From: Brumimicrobium aurantiacum
Lineage (GTDB): Bacteria; Bacteroidota; Bacteroidia; Flavobacteriales_D; Crocinitomicaceae
Assembly (NCBI RefSeq): GCF_003402975.1
Contig: NZ_QURB01000001.1
Location: 1 to 64,000, forward strand
Reading direction: 5' to 3'
Length of the DNA: 64,000 nucleotides
Part shown: piece after piece, positions 17,912 through 25,722 of the stretch
Numbering within the stretch: position 1 is the first letter of the stretch
Layout of the letters: each line of letters opens with the position of its first letter
Made by a program: the position numbers and the translations under genes
The notes under the pieces: generated by a model
What the model saw: only the letters and a program-made list of their open reading frames with translations
What the model was told of the DNA's origin: nothing
Database searches by the model: none

Positions 17912-19687
17912 ATGACAAACAAAAAAGTTTCATTTTGGCGTATATTCTGGGCTAGCTTGGTCGCAGGTTTAACCATAATTATTCTAATTTTCGTATTATT
18001 CATGGGTGCGATTGGCTCACTGATGAACAGCAAGCCTGTTTACACTGTAAAAGACAAAACGATATTACACCTTGAGTTAAGTGGTCAAATAGATGAAATC
18101 ACTCGCCATGAGATGAATTTCGGAACAATTGGAATGGCCAATCAAACAGGTTTAGTTGACTTACTTTATGGTTTTGAAAAAGCTGCCAAAGACGATAGAA
18201 TCAAGGGTGTTTTTATAGAACTGAAAGGAGCCAACTGTGGATACAGTACTGCAACTGAAATCAGAAAAGCAATTGACCGCTTTGAAGAAGAATCTGGTAA
18301 ATTTGTGGTGGCTTATCACAGTGGCGAATTTGTAAGTTTGAAACAATATTACATTGCATCAGCAGCTTCTGAAAATTACGGATTCCACTCTTCAATGTTT
18401 GAGTTTTTAGGTTTAGGTACTGAACTAATGTTCTATAAAGGTATGTTCGATAAGCTTGATTTAGAAATGCAAGTGATTAGAGGATCGAATAACGATTTTA
18501 AAAGTGCTGTAGAACCTTATTTCCTAACTGAAATGAGTGACTCTAGTAGACTGCAATTACAAACTTACCTTAATAACATTTGGACTGCGGTTAAATCAGA
18601 CATTGGTGAAGCGAGAGGTATCCCAACAGAAGAATTGGATAGAATTGCAGACAGCAGCTTGATTAAAAGAGTTGAACAAGCGGTTAAATACAACTTATTA
18701 GATGGGGTAAAATACAGAGATGAAGTAATTCAATTATTAGCCGATAAAATAAAAATCGAAAACACTGATGACCTAAATTTTAAAGGATTCGAGAAATACG
18801 CAAAAAAGAAATTTGAAGCTCAACAAAATGTTGCACATACCAAAAAAGCAAACATCGCTGTAATCGTTGCTGAAGGAGCAGTAACAGTTGATGGAGACGG
18901 TTTAGCTAGTAACAACATTACAAAACTTTTAAGAGAGGCAAGAAAAGACAAAGACATTAAAACAATTGTTTTTAGAGTTAATTCCCCTGGAGGAAGTGCT
19001 TTAGCGAGTGACGAAATTTGGAGAGAAGTAAAATTAGCGAATGAAGAAAAGAAAGTTATTGTCTCTATGGGAGATCTTGCTGCATCTGGTGGATACTACA
19101 TTGCTGCACCAGCAAGTAAAATCTTTGCTCGTGAAACTACAATTACAGGTTCAATTGGTGTATTTGGAGTAATTCCTTACACAGGAAAAATGTTGGAAAA
19201 CAAGCTTGGTCTTACTTTCGACCGAGTTTCTACAAACAAGCATTCAGTGCTTAGTACCAACAAGAAACTAACCGAAAAAGAAATGAGTTTAATCCAAAAA
19301 GAGGTTGACCATACATACAGTAATTTCTTAAATATTGTTGCTGAAGGAAGAAACATGACTGTTGACCAAGTAAATGAAGTAGCAAGAGGAAGGGTTTGGA
19401 CAGGTCTTGACGCTCTCAAAGTTGGTTTGGTTGACACACTAGGTGGAATCAATGATGCCATTGCATATGCTGCAAAAGACGCTAAAATTGAACACCCAAT
19501 TATTCGTTATTATCCAAAAGTAGAGAAAGAAGCATGGATGGAATTTATCGAAGCTTTCGAAGAGAATGAAGAAGCTGTTAAAGGAAATATGGTACCTGAA
19601 GAACTAACTAACATGTACAACAGAGTTAAAAATGTTGAACAAATGACAGGCATTCAAGCGAGATTACCTTATGAAATAATTTGGTAA
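17912..19687 (+). CDS. sppA: Signal peptide peptidase SppA, long (67K) type
   Basis: This membrane-bound serine/lysine protease degrades cleaved signal peptides. The 591-residue protein has one N-terminal helix (about 12-34) and two tandem ClpP-like domains, as in the E. coli enzyme. The catalytic lysine is in FKSAVEPYF (near residue 195) and the catalytic serine in DLAASGGYYIAAPA (near 393). It ends in a strong terminator. Its upstream region contains AT-rich sequence without a clear consensus. Confidence 0.95.
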   Translation: MTNKKVSFWRIFWASLVAGLTIIILIFVLFMGAIGSLMNSKPVYTVKDKTILHLELSGQIDEITRHEMNFGTIGMANQTGLVDLLYGFEKAAKDDRIKGVFIELKGANCGYSTATEIRKAIDRFEEESGKFVVAYHSGEFVSLKQYYIASAASENYGFHSSMFEFLGLGTELMFYKGMFDKLDLEMQVIRGSNNDFKSAVEPYFLTEMSDSSRLQLQTYLNNIWTAVKSDIGEARGIPTEELDRIADSSLIKRVEQAVKYNLLDGVKYRDEVIQLLADKIKIENTDDLNFKGFEKYAKKKFEAQQNVAHTKKANIAVIVAEGAVTVDGDGLASNNITKLLREARKDKDIKTIVFRVNSPGGSALASDEIWREVKLANEEKKVIVSMGDLAASGGYYIAAPASKIFARETTITGSIGVFGVIPYTGKMLENKLGLTFDRVSTNKHSVLSTNKKLTEKEMSLIQKEVDHTYSNFLNIVAEGRNMTVDQVNEVARGRVWTGLDALKVGLVDTLGGINDAIAYAAKDAKIEHPIIRYYPKVEKEAWMEFIEAFEENEEAVKGNMVPEELTNMYNRVKNVEQMTGIQARLPYEIIW

Positions 19688-19711
19688 ATTGAAATTAAGT
19701 ATATTTGAATT

Positions 19712-19740
19712 GAGGAGGGACTTCCCTCCTCTTTTTTTTT
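19712..19740 (+). terminator. Intrinsic terminator after sppA
   Basis: GAGGAGGGA pairs with TCCCTCCTC with a very tight loop, followed by nine or more T. Confidence 0.9.
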
Positions 19741-19892
19741 GGTATTATCTTAATAATAATTCTCATTAAATAATGATCTGAAAATAGAGAACTTTGAACA
19801 ACTCTTTTACTGTAAGAAACAAAAGAGATAAAGTTTATTAGGAAGATTAAAACTAGAGATTTACATCCTAAGAAAATGAGATTTAATATTAA

Positions 19893-20459
19893 CTAATCCC
19901 ATTCAATTGTATTGATCATCTCAAAAAGATCTTTCTTAACGAAATCAAGTGTAGGTTTAATTGAATCATAATTTGGTCGTGTATTGAAATACACAACACC
20001 ATTAATAAACCTAGAGGTACTATCGGTCATATAAAATTGAAAAGGAGAGGCAACATTTCCTTTTAATTCAAAGAAAGTACCATACACATTTGCATCATCT
20101 CTATAAAAAGAAGTATCAAGAATTGCCGTAGCCATAACTTTATGTTCGCCTACTTTATCTATGGCATAATTTACATATTCAGCCAAAGTTGTATCCATTT
20201 CAATTCGGCTTAAATGCAAAGTCCCGTCCAATTTATCAAACTTAATATCTCTATTACATTTAGATCCAGCAACATTTTCTACATTAAAGTATGTTGGTTT
20301 ATTAAAAGAGTACCCACAACTATCTTTAAAATTCTCGTAAACTCGTTCAGGAAAATTTAATGCTAAATAAGTTTGTGGTTTTGGAACAAAGGTTTCTTCC
20401 CCTCCACAAGCTGTAAAAATCAATAATCCAAAAAATAAGAAATAAAAATGCTTTAACAT
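19893..20459 (-). CDS. gldD: Gliding motility lipoprotein GldD
   Basis: This 188-residue lipoprotein (lipobox LLIFTACG near residues 11-18) has the GldD pattern PKPQTYLALNFPERVYENF and DIKFDKLDGTLHLSRI. GldD is one of the lipoproteins required for gliding and for type IX protein secretion in Flavobacterium. It is the last gene of ssb-gldE-gldD (9 bases after gldE), an order conserved in Flavobacteriia. Its presence here is the clearest marker of the phylum. Confidence 0.93.
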   Translation of the reverse strand: MLKHFYFLFFGLLIFTACGGEETFVPKPQTYLALNFPERVYENFKDSCGYSFNKPTYFNVENVAGSKCNRDIKFDKLDGTLHLSRIEMDTTLAEYVNYAIDKVGEHKVMATAILDTSFYRDDANVYGTFFELKGNVASPFQFYMTDSTSRFINGVVYFNTRPNYDSIKPTLDFVKKDLFEMINTIEWD

Positions 20460-20468
20460 GGAACTGTG

Positions 20469-21803
20469 TTATAATATTATAATTTTAACTGTTTTCACCC
20501 TCTTTTTATCTGATGTTTCCACAACAAACTTAAAGTTCTCAAAAGTATATGCTTCGTTGTTCTTAAGGATCCTCCCAGACTGTTCAATTAAAAAACCTCC
20601 AATAGAATCACTTTCACCTTTAACCTCCTCAAAAGCTTTCCCATCGATACTTAAAACTTTATACATATCTACAAGGGAGGTTTTTCCTTCAAAAACATAG
20701 GTTGACTCATCAACTTTAGTGTAGATAATATCTTCATCGTCAAACTCATCAGTGATTTCACCAATAATTTCCTCTAAAACATCCTCTAATGTAACTACAC
20801 CTGAACTCCCTCCATATTCATCCACAACGACAGCCATGTGCATTTTCTTTTCTTGAAATTCTTTCAGTAAATCATCTATCTTTTTGTTTTCTGGTACAAA
20901 AAACGGTTGACGAATGATTTCGTTCCAGGCAAAATCTGCAGGTGCATTAAGGTGAGCCAGAAGATCTTTTACAAACAAAATTCCGGTTACGTTATCAAAG
21001 GTTTCTTTAAAAACAGGTATTCTTGAATATCCAGAATTCAAAATCACTTCCATCAACTCCTCATAAGAAAGCTCTTCGTTTAAAGCAACTGTATCTACCC
21101 TAGAACACATAATTTGACGAACATCTGTATTACCAAAATTGACAATTCCTTCCAGTATACGTTGTTCATCAGCTGTTGTATTTTCCTCTCTTGTTAACGC
21201 TATAGCATTCTCCAAATCATCAGTAGAAACATCAATTTGACGCTTACGCGCATATTTCAAAATAACATCAGTTCCATTTACCAAAAAGATGCGCAACCAT
21301 GAAAATGGAGGTATCTTTCCTATAACACTAAGTGGAGAAGACATTAACTTAACTAGGGTCAAACTGTTTCTGTTGGCATACACCTTTGGAATAACCTCAC
21401 CAATTAGTAAAAGGACAAAGGTGATTCCACCAATTTCGACAGCCGCTCGAAGATAATCAACTCCAGTGACATCAGGATTAACAGGGTAAATTTGGTTAAA
21501 AATAAAACTCGACAAAATTACGATTGCAACGTTTACAAAGTTGTTTGTAATCAATATCGTTGCCAACAAATCCTTTGGATTATTTAAAAGATTAAGCGTA
21601 GTATCTGAACTTGGAGCAGCTGATTCTCTAACTGATTCTTTGTCTTCTGGAGACAAAGAAAAGAAAGCTACTTCAGAACCAGACACTAATGCAGAAGCAA
21701 TTAAAAGCAGAAGGAGAACAGCTATTGAAATCCAAAAACTTATTCCAAAATCTGCAGAAGGAATTGAAAGGAAAAAAGAACTAAGGGGCTCTATGTCATC
21801 CAT
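20469..21803 (-). CDS. gldE: Gliding motility-associated protein GldE (CNNM/CorC type)
   Basis: The 444-residue protein has a DUF21 membrane domain with about four helices (residues 22-190), a pair of CBS domains (about 210-330, including MCSRVDTVALNEELSYEE and DLLKEFQEKKMHMAVVVDEYGG), and a C-terminal CorC/HlyC domain. CNNM-type proteins are linked to metal ion transport, and GldE is reported to support gliding in Flavobacterium through partial redundancy with GldD. Spacing is 12 bases after ssb and 9 before gldD. Confidence 0.92.
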   Translation of the reverse strand: MDDIEPLSSFFLSIPSADFGISFWISIAVLLLLLIASALVSGSEVAFFSLSPEDKESVRESAAPSSDTTLNLLNNPKDLLATILITNNFVNVAIVILSSFIFNQIYPVNPDVTGVDYLRAAVEIGGITFVLLLIGEVIPKVYANRNSLTLVKLMSSPLSVIGKIPPFSWLRIFLVNGTDVILKYARKRQIDVSTDDLENAIALTREENTTADEQRILEGIVNFGNTDVRQIMCSRVDTVALNEELSYEELMEVILNSGYSRIPVFKETFDNVTGILFVKDLLAHLNAPADFAWNEIIRQPFFVPENKKIDDLLKEFQEKKMHMAVVVDEYGGSSGVVTLEDVLEEIIGEITDEFDDEDIIYTKVDESTYVFEGKTSLVDMYKVLSIDGKAFEEVKGESDSIGGFLIEQSGRILKNNEAYTFENFKFVVETSDKKRVKTVKIIIL

Positions 21804-21815
21804 TAAATTTGCACT

Positions 21816-22277
21816 TTAAAATGGTAAATCATCATCGTCATCATCAGACAAAACACTGCTATCCATCGGTTTTGGTTTCGATGGTGTATTACCAGTATTA
21901 AAATCAGGCTGATTAGAAGGTGTATTGGCACTATTTTCATTCCTAGAAGACAACATCGTCATATTATCTGCTACTACTTCTGTTGAATAACGTGTAGCAC
22001 CTGACTCATCTTGCCAAGAACGAGTTTTTAGTTTTCCTTCAATGTAAATTTTTTGACCTTTAGTAACATACTTCTCAATAACATCTGCAAGGCCTCTCCA
22101 AACTACAATATTGTGCCAATCTGTAATTACTTTGCGTTCATTTGTTGTTCGATCTGTATAACTTTCAGATGTAGCAATTGGAAAACGAGCCAACTTTGTA
22201 CCGTTCTCTAATACTCTGATTTCAGGATCTTTTCCTAAATTACCAATCAATATTACTTTATTTACACTTCCTGCCAT
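21816..22277 (-). CDS. ssb: Single-stranded DNA-binding protein
   Basis: The product coats single-stranded DNA in replication and repair. It has an OB-fold beginning MAGSVNKVILIGNLGKDPE, with the WHNIVVWRGLADVIEKYV segment, a Ser/Asn/Pro-rich linker and the conserved acidic tip DDDDDLPF that recruits partner proteins. I chose the ATG at 22277 (153 aa) and not the upstream ATG at 22301, because the family starts at MAGS and because a -7 promoter element lies at 22282-22289, between the two candidates. It leads the ssb-gldE-gldD operon. Confidence 0.95.
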   Translation of the reverse strand: MAGSVNKVILIGNLGKDPEIRVLENGTKLARFPIATSESYTDRTTNERKVITDWHNIVVWRGLADVIEKYVTKGQKIYIEGKLKTRSWQDESGATRYSTEVVADNMTMLSSRNENSANTPSNQPDFNTGNTPSKPKPMDSSVLSDDDDDDLPF

Positions 22278-22281
22278 ATCA

Positions 22282-22313
22282 CAAAAGTAAAAATATTTCA
22301 CTTAAACATACAA
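22282..22313 (-). promoter_or_regulatory. Promoter of ssb-gldE-gldD (near-leaderless)
   Basis: On the minus strand there is a TTG (22311-22313), a 21-base spacer, and the -7 element TACTTTTG (22282-22289). Only four bases separate the -7 element from the ssb ATG at 22277, so the messenger would have almost no leader. Confidence 0.65.
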
Positions 22314-22463
22314 TCATTTATTTTTTAAAAATTTTAATAATCTATAAATGAGTATCATTTTCAACTTTTCATGTTTCGTCCTTAATCCATTTTAAATGAG
22401 TTGATCTAAGTAAATATTGAAAATCCAATCAAATTCTCATCGATAAAAACCTCCTTTTGGTAT

Positions 22464-23778
22464 CACTAATGTCCCATTAAAATCTGAAACCACCTTTTTA
22501 AATAAGTATATATCAAATAATTAAAGCTGTTTTAAAATTAAACGGATTTCAATTTGCATTTTGCACTCTTAAAGATATTAGCAAATGCATAAGGATAAAT
22601 ACGTTTTCGCTCAATTAGCATCCTTTCTTGATAGGAATAAGTTTAACTACATTGTTCGTAAATATAATGGAGATAAATACGTAAAACATTTCACTTGTTG
22701 GAATCAACTGCTTTCTATGATGTTTGGGCAACTGTCAAATCGTGAAAGTCTGAGAGATTTGATTGTCGCACTTGATGCTCATCACTCTAAATCTTATCAT
22801 TTAGGCTTAGGCAAGAATGTTTCAAAATCATCTCTAGCTAGAGCCAATCAAGACAGAGACTATCGCATCTTTGAAGAGTATGCCTACTATTTAGTAAACG
22901 AAGCTAGGAAGAAACGAGTTTCTAAAATATTCAAGATTGAAGGTAATGTATATGCTTTTGATTCAACGACTATTGACTTATGTCTTTCTGTATTTTGGTG
23001 GGCGAAATTTCGTAAGAATAAAGGTGGAATTAAGGTGCATACATTATATGATATAGAAACACAAATTCCCGCATTTTTTCATATTACGGAAGCTTCTGTG
23101 CACGACTCTACCGTTATGAAAGAGATTCCTTATGAAACAGGTTCTTATTACATATTCGACCGCGCATACAATCACTTTAAAATGTTGTATAAAGTTCACC
23201 AAATAGAAGCTTTCTTCGTTGTAAGAGCAAAGAAGAATATTCAGTATCAGATAATCAAATGGAAACGAAGATTGCCCAAAAACGTACTTTCAGATGTGAC
23301 AATTGAACTGACTGGATTTTATCCTAAACAATACTATCCAGCAGTTCTTAGATTGATTAGATATTGGGATGAAGAACAAGAGCGTGAACTTATGTTTCTA
23401 ACCAATGCAAAACACATCACTGCACTTAAAGTAGCTGAACTTTATAAGAACAGGTGGCAAGTTGAGCTTTTCTTTAAGTGGTTAAAACAACATCTAAAAA
23501 TCAAGAAATTTTGGGGAACTACTGAAAACGCAGTTCGGATTCAGATCTATGCTGCCATTAGCACTTATTGCCTAGTTGCAATCGTCCAAAAAGAAATGCA
23601 AGTTGACAGAAGTACTTATGAGGTTTTGCAGATATTAAGTATATTACTAACAGATAAAACTCAACTTAGAGAACTCTTTGAAAAAACTAAATTTCAAAAT
23701 TACAAAGTACAATTTAAGCTCAATGAGCCAAATTTATTCAACTTCGATTGATGTCCAGATTTTAATGGGACACTAGTG
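22464..23778 (+). mobile_element. IS4-family insertion sequence
   Basis: This is a complete one-gene element. The terminal inverted repeats are CACTAATGTCCCATTAAAA... at 22464-22486 and its reverse complement at 23756-23778, matching at 22 of 23 positions. The transposase fills most of the space. No direct target repeat is visible at the ends; if the true ends are TGTCCC...GGGACA (22470-23772), the flanks still do not match. The element sits between mutY and ssb and abuts a truncated LytTR gene. Confidence 0.85.
22585..23751 (+). CDS. IS4-family transposase
   Basis: The 388-residue DDE transposase has an N-terminal helical domain (DUF4372-like). Catalytic aspartates lie in VYAFDSTTIDL (near residue 128) and YYIFDRAYNHF (near 193). 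The YREK signature is intact in YKNRWQVELFFKWLK (near 290-305), which holds the third acidic residue. The reading frame is uninterrupted, so the element may still be able to move. It ends in TGA just inside the right inverted repeat. Confidence 0.93.
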   Translation: MHKDKYVFAQLASFLDRNKFNYIVRKYNGDKYVKHFTCWNQLLSMMFGQLSNRESLRDLIVALDAHHSKSYHLGLGKNVSKSSLARANQDRDYRIFEEYAYYLVNEARKKRVSKIFKIEGNVYAFDSTTIDLCLSVFWWAKFRKNKGGIKVHTLYDIETQIPAFFHITEASVHDSTVMKEIPYETGSYYIFDRAYNHFKMLYKVHQIEAFFVVRAKKNIQYQIIKWKRRLPKNVLSDVTIELTGFYPKQYYPAVLRLIRYWDEEQERELMFLTNAKHITALKVAELYKNRWQVELFFKWLKQHLKIKKFWGTTENAVRIQIYAAISTYCLVAIVQKEMQVDRSTYEVLQILSILLTDKTQLRELFEKTKFQNYKVQFKLNEPNLFNFD

Positions 23779-23787
23779 TTAAAATAA

Positions 23788-23973
23788 ATACAAGAAGAAC
23801 TCCCAGAAACACAATTCCTAAGGGTTCATCGCTCATTTATAGTTTCTTTAAGAAACATCGAAACCATTGAAAGAGGTCAAATTTTAATTAACGACCAACG
23901 CATCACCGTTTCTGAACAATACAAAGAAAAATTAAACGCGTTCATTAGCAACAACTCACTCAATTCAAATTAA
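23788..23973 (+). pseudogene. C-terminal remnant of a LytTR-domain response regulator
   Basis: Immediately right of the insertion sequence an open frame reads IQEELPETQFLRVHRSFIVS, then LRNIETIERGQ, and ends TVSEQYKEKLNAFISNNSLN. The FLRVHRSFIVSL segment and the following ITVSEQYKEK are diagnostic of the LytTR DNA-binding domain. The receiver domain and the first part of the LytTR domain are missing, and no match is found left of the element. The stop codon TAA overlaps the mutY stop on the other strand. Probably the 5' part was deleted when the element inserted or later rearranged. Confidence 0.75.
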
Positions 23974-25007
23974 TCAGAAAACACCTCGCTGTAATTTTCG
24001 AGAAACCGTTCGATGAGTCTAGGCAAAGGATATTGATCCAACCCAACAAGATTGGACTCAATCAAACCTTCTTTTTCAACGGGCTTATTTACTTTCCAAA
24101 AAGTCGCATAAATATGTTGGTGTGTTAAAATATGTTTTTCCGCAAAAATTTTTGTTCCTAAATCCAAATCATACTCACTTTTTACAATTGCACTAACTTC
24201 CGATTTTAGTTTTTTCTCTTTCAATTCAATCATCGGAAATTGATACATATTCATCCAAATTCCCTTACCCTCTCTTTTTTCCAATTGAACATTCGCAGAA
24301 GGAAAAATTAGAAAATGAAAATACCTCTTCGTTACTTTAATCTTCTTCGATTTAACAGGCAAAGTTTTCGGATCCCCTTCTTTTAAAGATAGACAAGTTC
24401 CATTTAGGGGACAATTTTCACAATCAGGGTTCTTAGGCTTGCAAACCATTGCGCCTAACTCCATAATCGCCTGATTAGATTCAGCAGGATTTTCGACACT
24501 CAATACTTCATCAGCATAAGCCTTAAAAACCTTCATTCCCTGACCTGTGTCAATTGGTGTATCATCATTAAAGTATCTAGATAAAACACGGAAAGCATTT
24601 CCATCAACTACAGCATGGGGCAACTGAAAAGCAAATGAAGCTATTGCAGAGGCTGTATAATCACCCACACCCTTAAGACTTTTAATATCTTCAAATCGAC
24701 TTGGAAAAATGCCATCAAACTCATCTACAACTTGTTGCGCGGCAAAACATAGGTTTCTTGCACGACTGTAATATCCTAACCCTTGCCACAAACGAAGTAC
24801 TTCTTGTTCATCTGCAGCCGCTAAGTCACTAACTTCAGGATAGTGTTCGACGAATTTATTATAGTAAGCTAACCCCTGGTCCACCCTTGTTTGTTGCATA
24901 ATAATTTCTGACAACCATATTTTATACGGATCCTCAGTCAACCTCCATGGAAGAATTCTATGGTTTCGTCGATACCATTGGCTTATTAATGGGTAAAAAT
25001 CAGACAT
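23970..25007 (-). CDS. mutY: A/G-specific adenine glycosylase
   Basis: The enzyme removes adenine opposite 8-oxoguanine. The 345-residue protein has the HhH-GPD domain (LKGVGDYTASAIASFAF near residues 110-126, followed by the VVDGNAFRVLSRYF stretch with the catalytic aspartate) and an iron-sulfur cluster loop with Cys spacing C-x6-C-x2-C-x5-C (CKPKNPDCENCPLNGTC). A C-terminal NUDIX-like domain recognises the oxidised base. In relatives mutY lies next to ssb-gldE-gldD; here the insertion sequence and LytTR remnant separate them. Confidence 0.95.
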   Translation of the reverse strand: MSDFYPLISQWYRRNHRILPWRLTEDPYKIWLSEIIMQQTRVDQGLAYYNKFVEHYPEVSDLAAADEQEVLRLWQGLGYYSRARNLCFAAQQVVDEFDGIFPSRFEDIKSLKGVGDYTASAIASFAFQLPHAVVDGNAFRVLSRYFNDDTPIDTGQGMKVFKAYADEVLSVENPAESNQAIMELGAMVCKPKNPDCENCPLNGTCLSLKEGDPKTLPVKSKKIKVTKRYFHFLIFPSANVQLEKREGKGIWMNMYQFPMIELKEKKLKSEVSAIVKSEYDLDLGTKIFAEKHILTHQHIYATFWKVNKPVEKEGLIESNLVGLDQYPLPRLIERFLENYSEVFSD

Positions 25008-25040
25008 TTAAATAAATTTTTGAAATTATTATTTAAATCA

Positions 25041-25072
25041 CAAAGATAAAAGGAATAAGCTAAGTATCTTTG
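25041..25072. promoter_or_regulatory. Divergent -7 elements of mutY and the HU gene
   Basis: The perfect inverted repeat CACAAAGATA ... TATCTTTGTG (25039-25048 and 25065-25074) places a TAnnTTTG -7 element on each strand: TATCTTTG on minus (25041-25048) for mutY and TATCTTTG on plus (25065-25072) for the HU gene. No TTG is found at the usual -33 distance on either strand. Confidence 0.55.
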
Positions 25073-25115
25073 TGGCTGAAAATCATTAAGTTGTTAAAAG
25101 TTAAAAATTTAAATT

Positions 25116-25406
25116 ATGACAAAAGCTGATATAGTAGCTGAGATTGCTGAGGAAATTGGACTAGAAAAAAACGAAGTTCAAAAAACTGTTGAAACCTTCA
25201 TGAATACAGTTAAGAAATCTCTTACAAAGGGTGAAAACGTTTACTTAAGAGGCTTTGGTAGCTTCATTGTTAAGGAAAGAGCGGAAAAAACTGGACGTAA
25301 CATTTCAAAAAACACTACAATCATTATTCCTGCGCACAATATTCCATCATTTAAACCTGCAAAGACTTTCGTTGAAGACGTTAAGTCAAATGTTAAGGTA
25401 AAATAG
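25116..25406 (+). CDS. HU/IHF-family DNA-binding protein
   Basis: The 96-residue nucleoid protein binds and bends DNA as a dimer. It has the N-terminal helix MTKADIVAEIAEEIGLEKNE, the GENVYLRGFGSFIVKERAEKTGRN signature and the beta-arm with NIPSFKPAKTF. Length and start are typical. It is followed by a perfect terminator hairpin overlapping the promoter of the next unit. Confidence 0.95.
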   Translation: MTKADIVAEIAEEIGLEKNEVQKTVETFMNTVKKSLTKGENVYLRGFGSFIVKERAEKTGRNISKNTTIIIPAHNIPSFKPAKTFVEDVKSNVKVK

Positions 25407-25425
25407 TTGAAATATTGTTCACTTA

Positions 25426-25456
25426 TTGGGACTTATAAAAGTTATTTATATCTTTG
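25426..25456 (+). promoter_or_regulatory. Promoter of the small ribosomal-type gene and rng
   Basis: A TTG (25426-25428), a 20-base spacer and the -7 element TATCTTTG (25449-25456) match the consensus. The terminator hairpin of the HU gene begins at the very next base, 25457. Confidence 0.7.
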
Positions 25457-25492
25457 CACTCCTGTTTTATTAAAGACAGGAGTGTTTTTTTT
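25457..25492 (+). terminator. Intrinsic terminator after the HU gene, overlapping the next promoter
   Basis: CACTCCTGT (25457-25465) pairs with ACAGGAGTG (25476-25484), extended by T-G and two T-A pairs around a four-base loop, and followed by eight T. It directly abuts the -7 element of the downstream promoter. Confidence 0.9.
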
Positions 25493-25542
25493 CGCAAAAA
25501 GACACTTAACACACTGAATATTAATACTTAAAACATATAGTT

Positions 25543-25635
25543 ATGCCAAGTGGTAAAAAGAAAAAGAGACACAAGATGTCAACGCACAAAAGAAAGAAGC
25601 GTTTAAGAAAAAACCGTCACAAGAAGAAAAAATAG
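25543..25635 (+). CDS. Tiny, extremely basic protein, probable ribosomal protein (bL38-like)
   Basis: A 30-residue frame starts ATGCCAAGTGG and encodes MPSGKKKKRHKMSTHKRKKR followed by a further basic tail. Over half of the residues are Lys, Arg or His, which is typical of small ribosomal proteins that thread into rRNA. Near-identical short proteins occur widely in Bacteroidota. I believe this corresponds to the additional large-subunit protein described in the Flavobacterium johnsoniae ribosome structure (bL38), but that match is from memory. It has its own strong promoter and lies 45 or 87 bases ahead of rng, depending on the rng start, so the two are likely co-transcribed. Confidence 0.75.
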   Translation: MPSGKKKKRHKMSTHKRKKRLRKNRHKKKK

Positions 25636-25722
25636 ATTTTTCTTTTTTTTAGACAATTCACCAAATAACTTGGCATTTTCATGCTAAGTTATTTGTATTA
25701 TACAAACTTAAAAACGGCTTCC

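Noticed and set aside
22302-22463. 5' part of the LytTR regulator left of the IS
   Set aside because: All frames on the plus strand were read and show no receiver or LytTR motif. A minus-strand peptide VIPKGGFY looks vaguely like a LytTR start but is out of orientation and interrupted by a stop.
22464-23778. Direct target duplication of the IS
   Set aside because: The flanks at either choice of ends (22464/23778 or 22470/23772) do not show a matching direct repeat.
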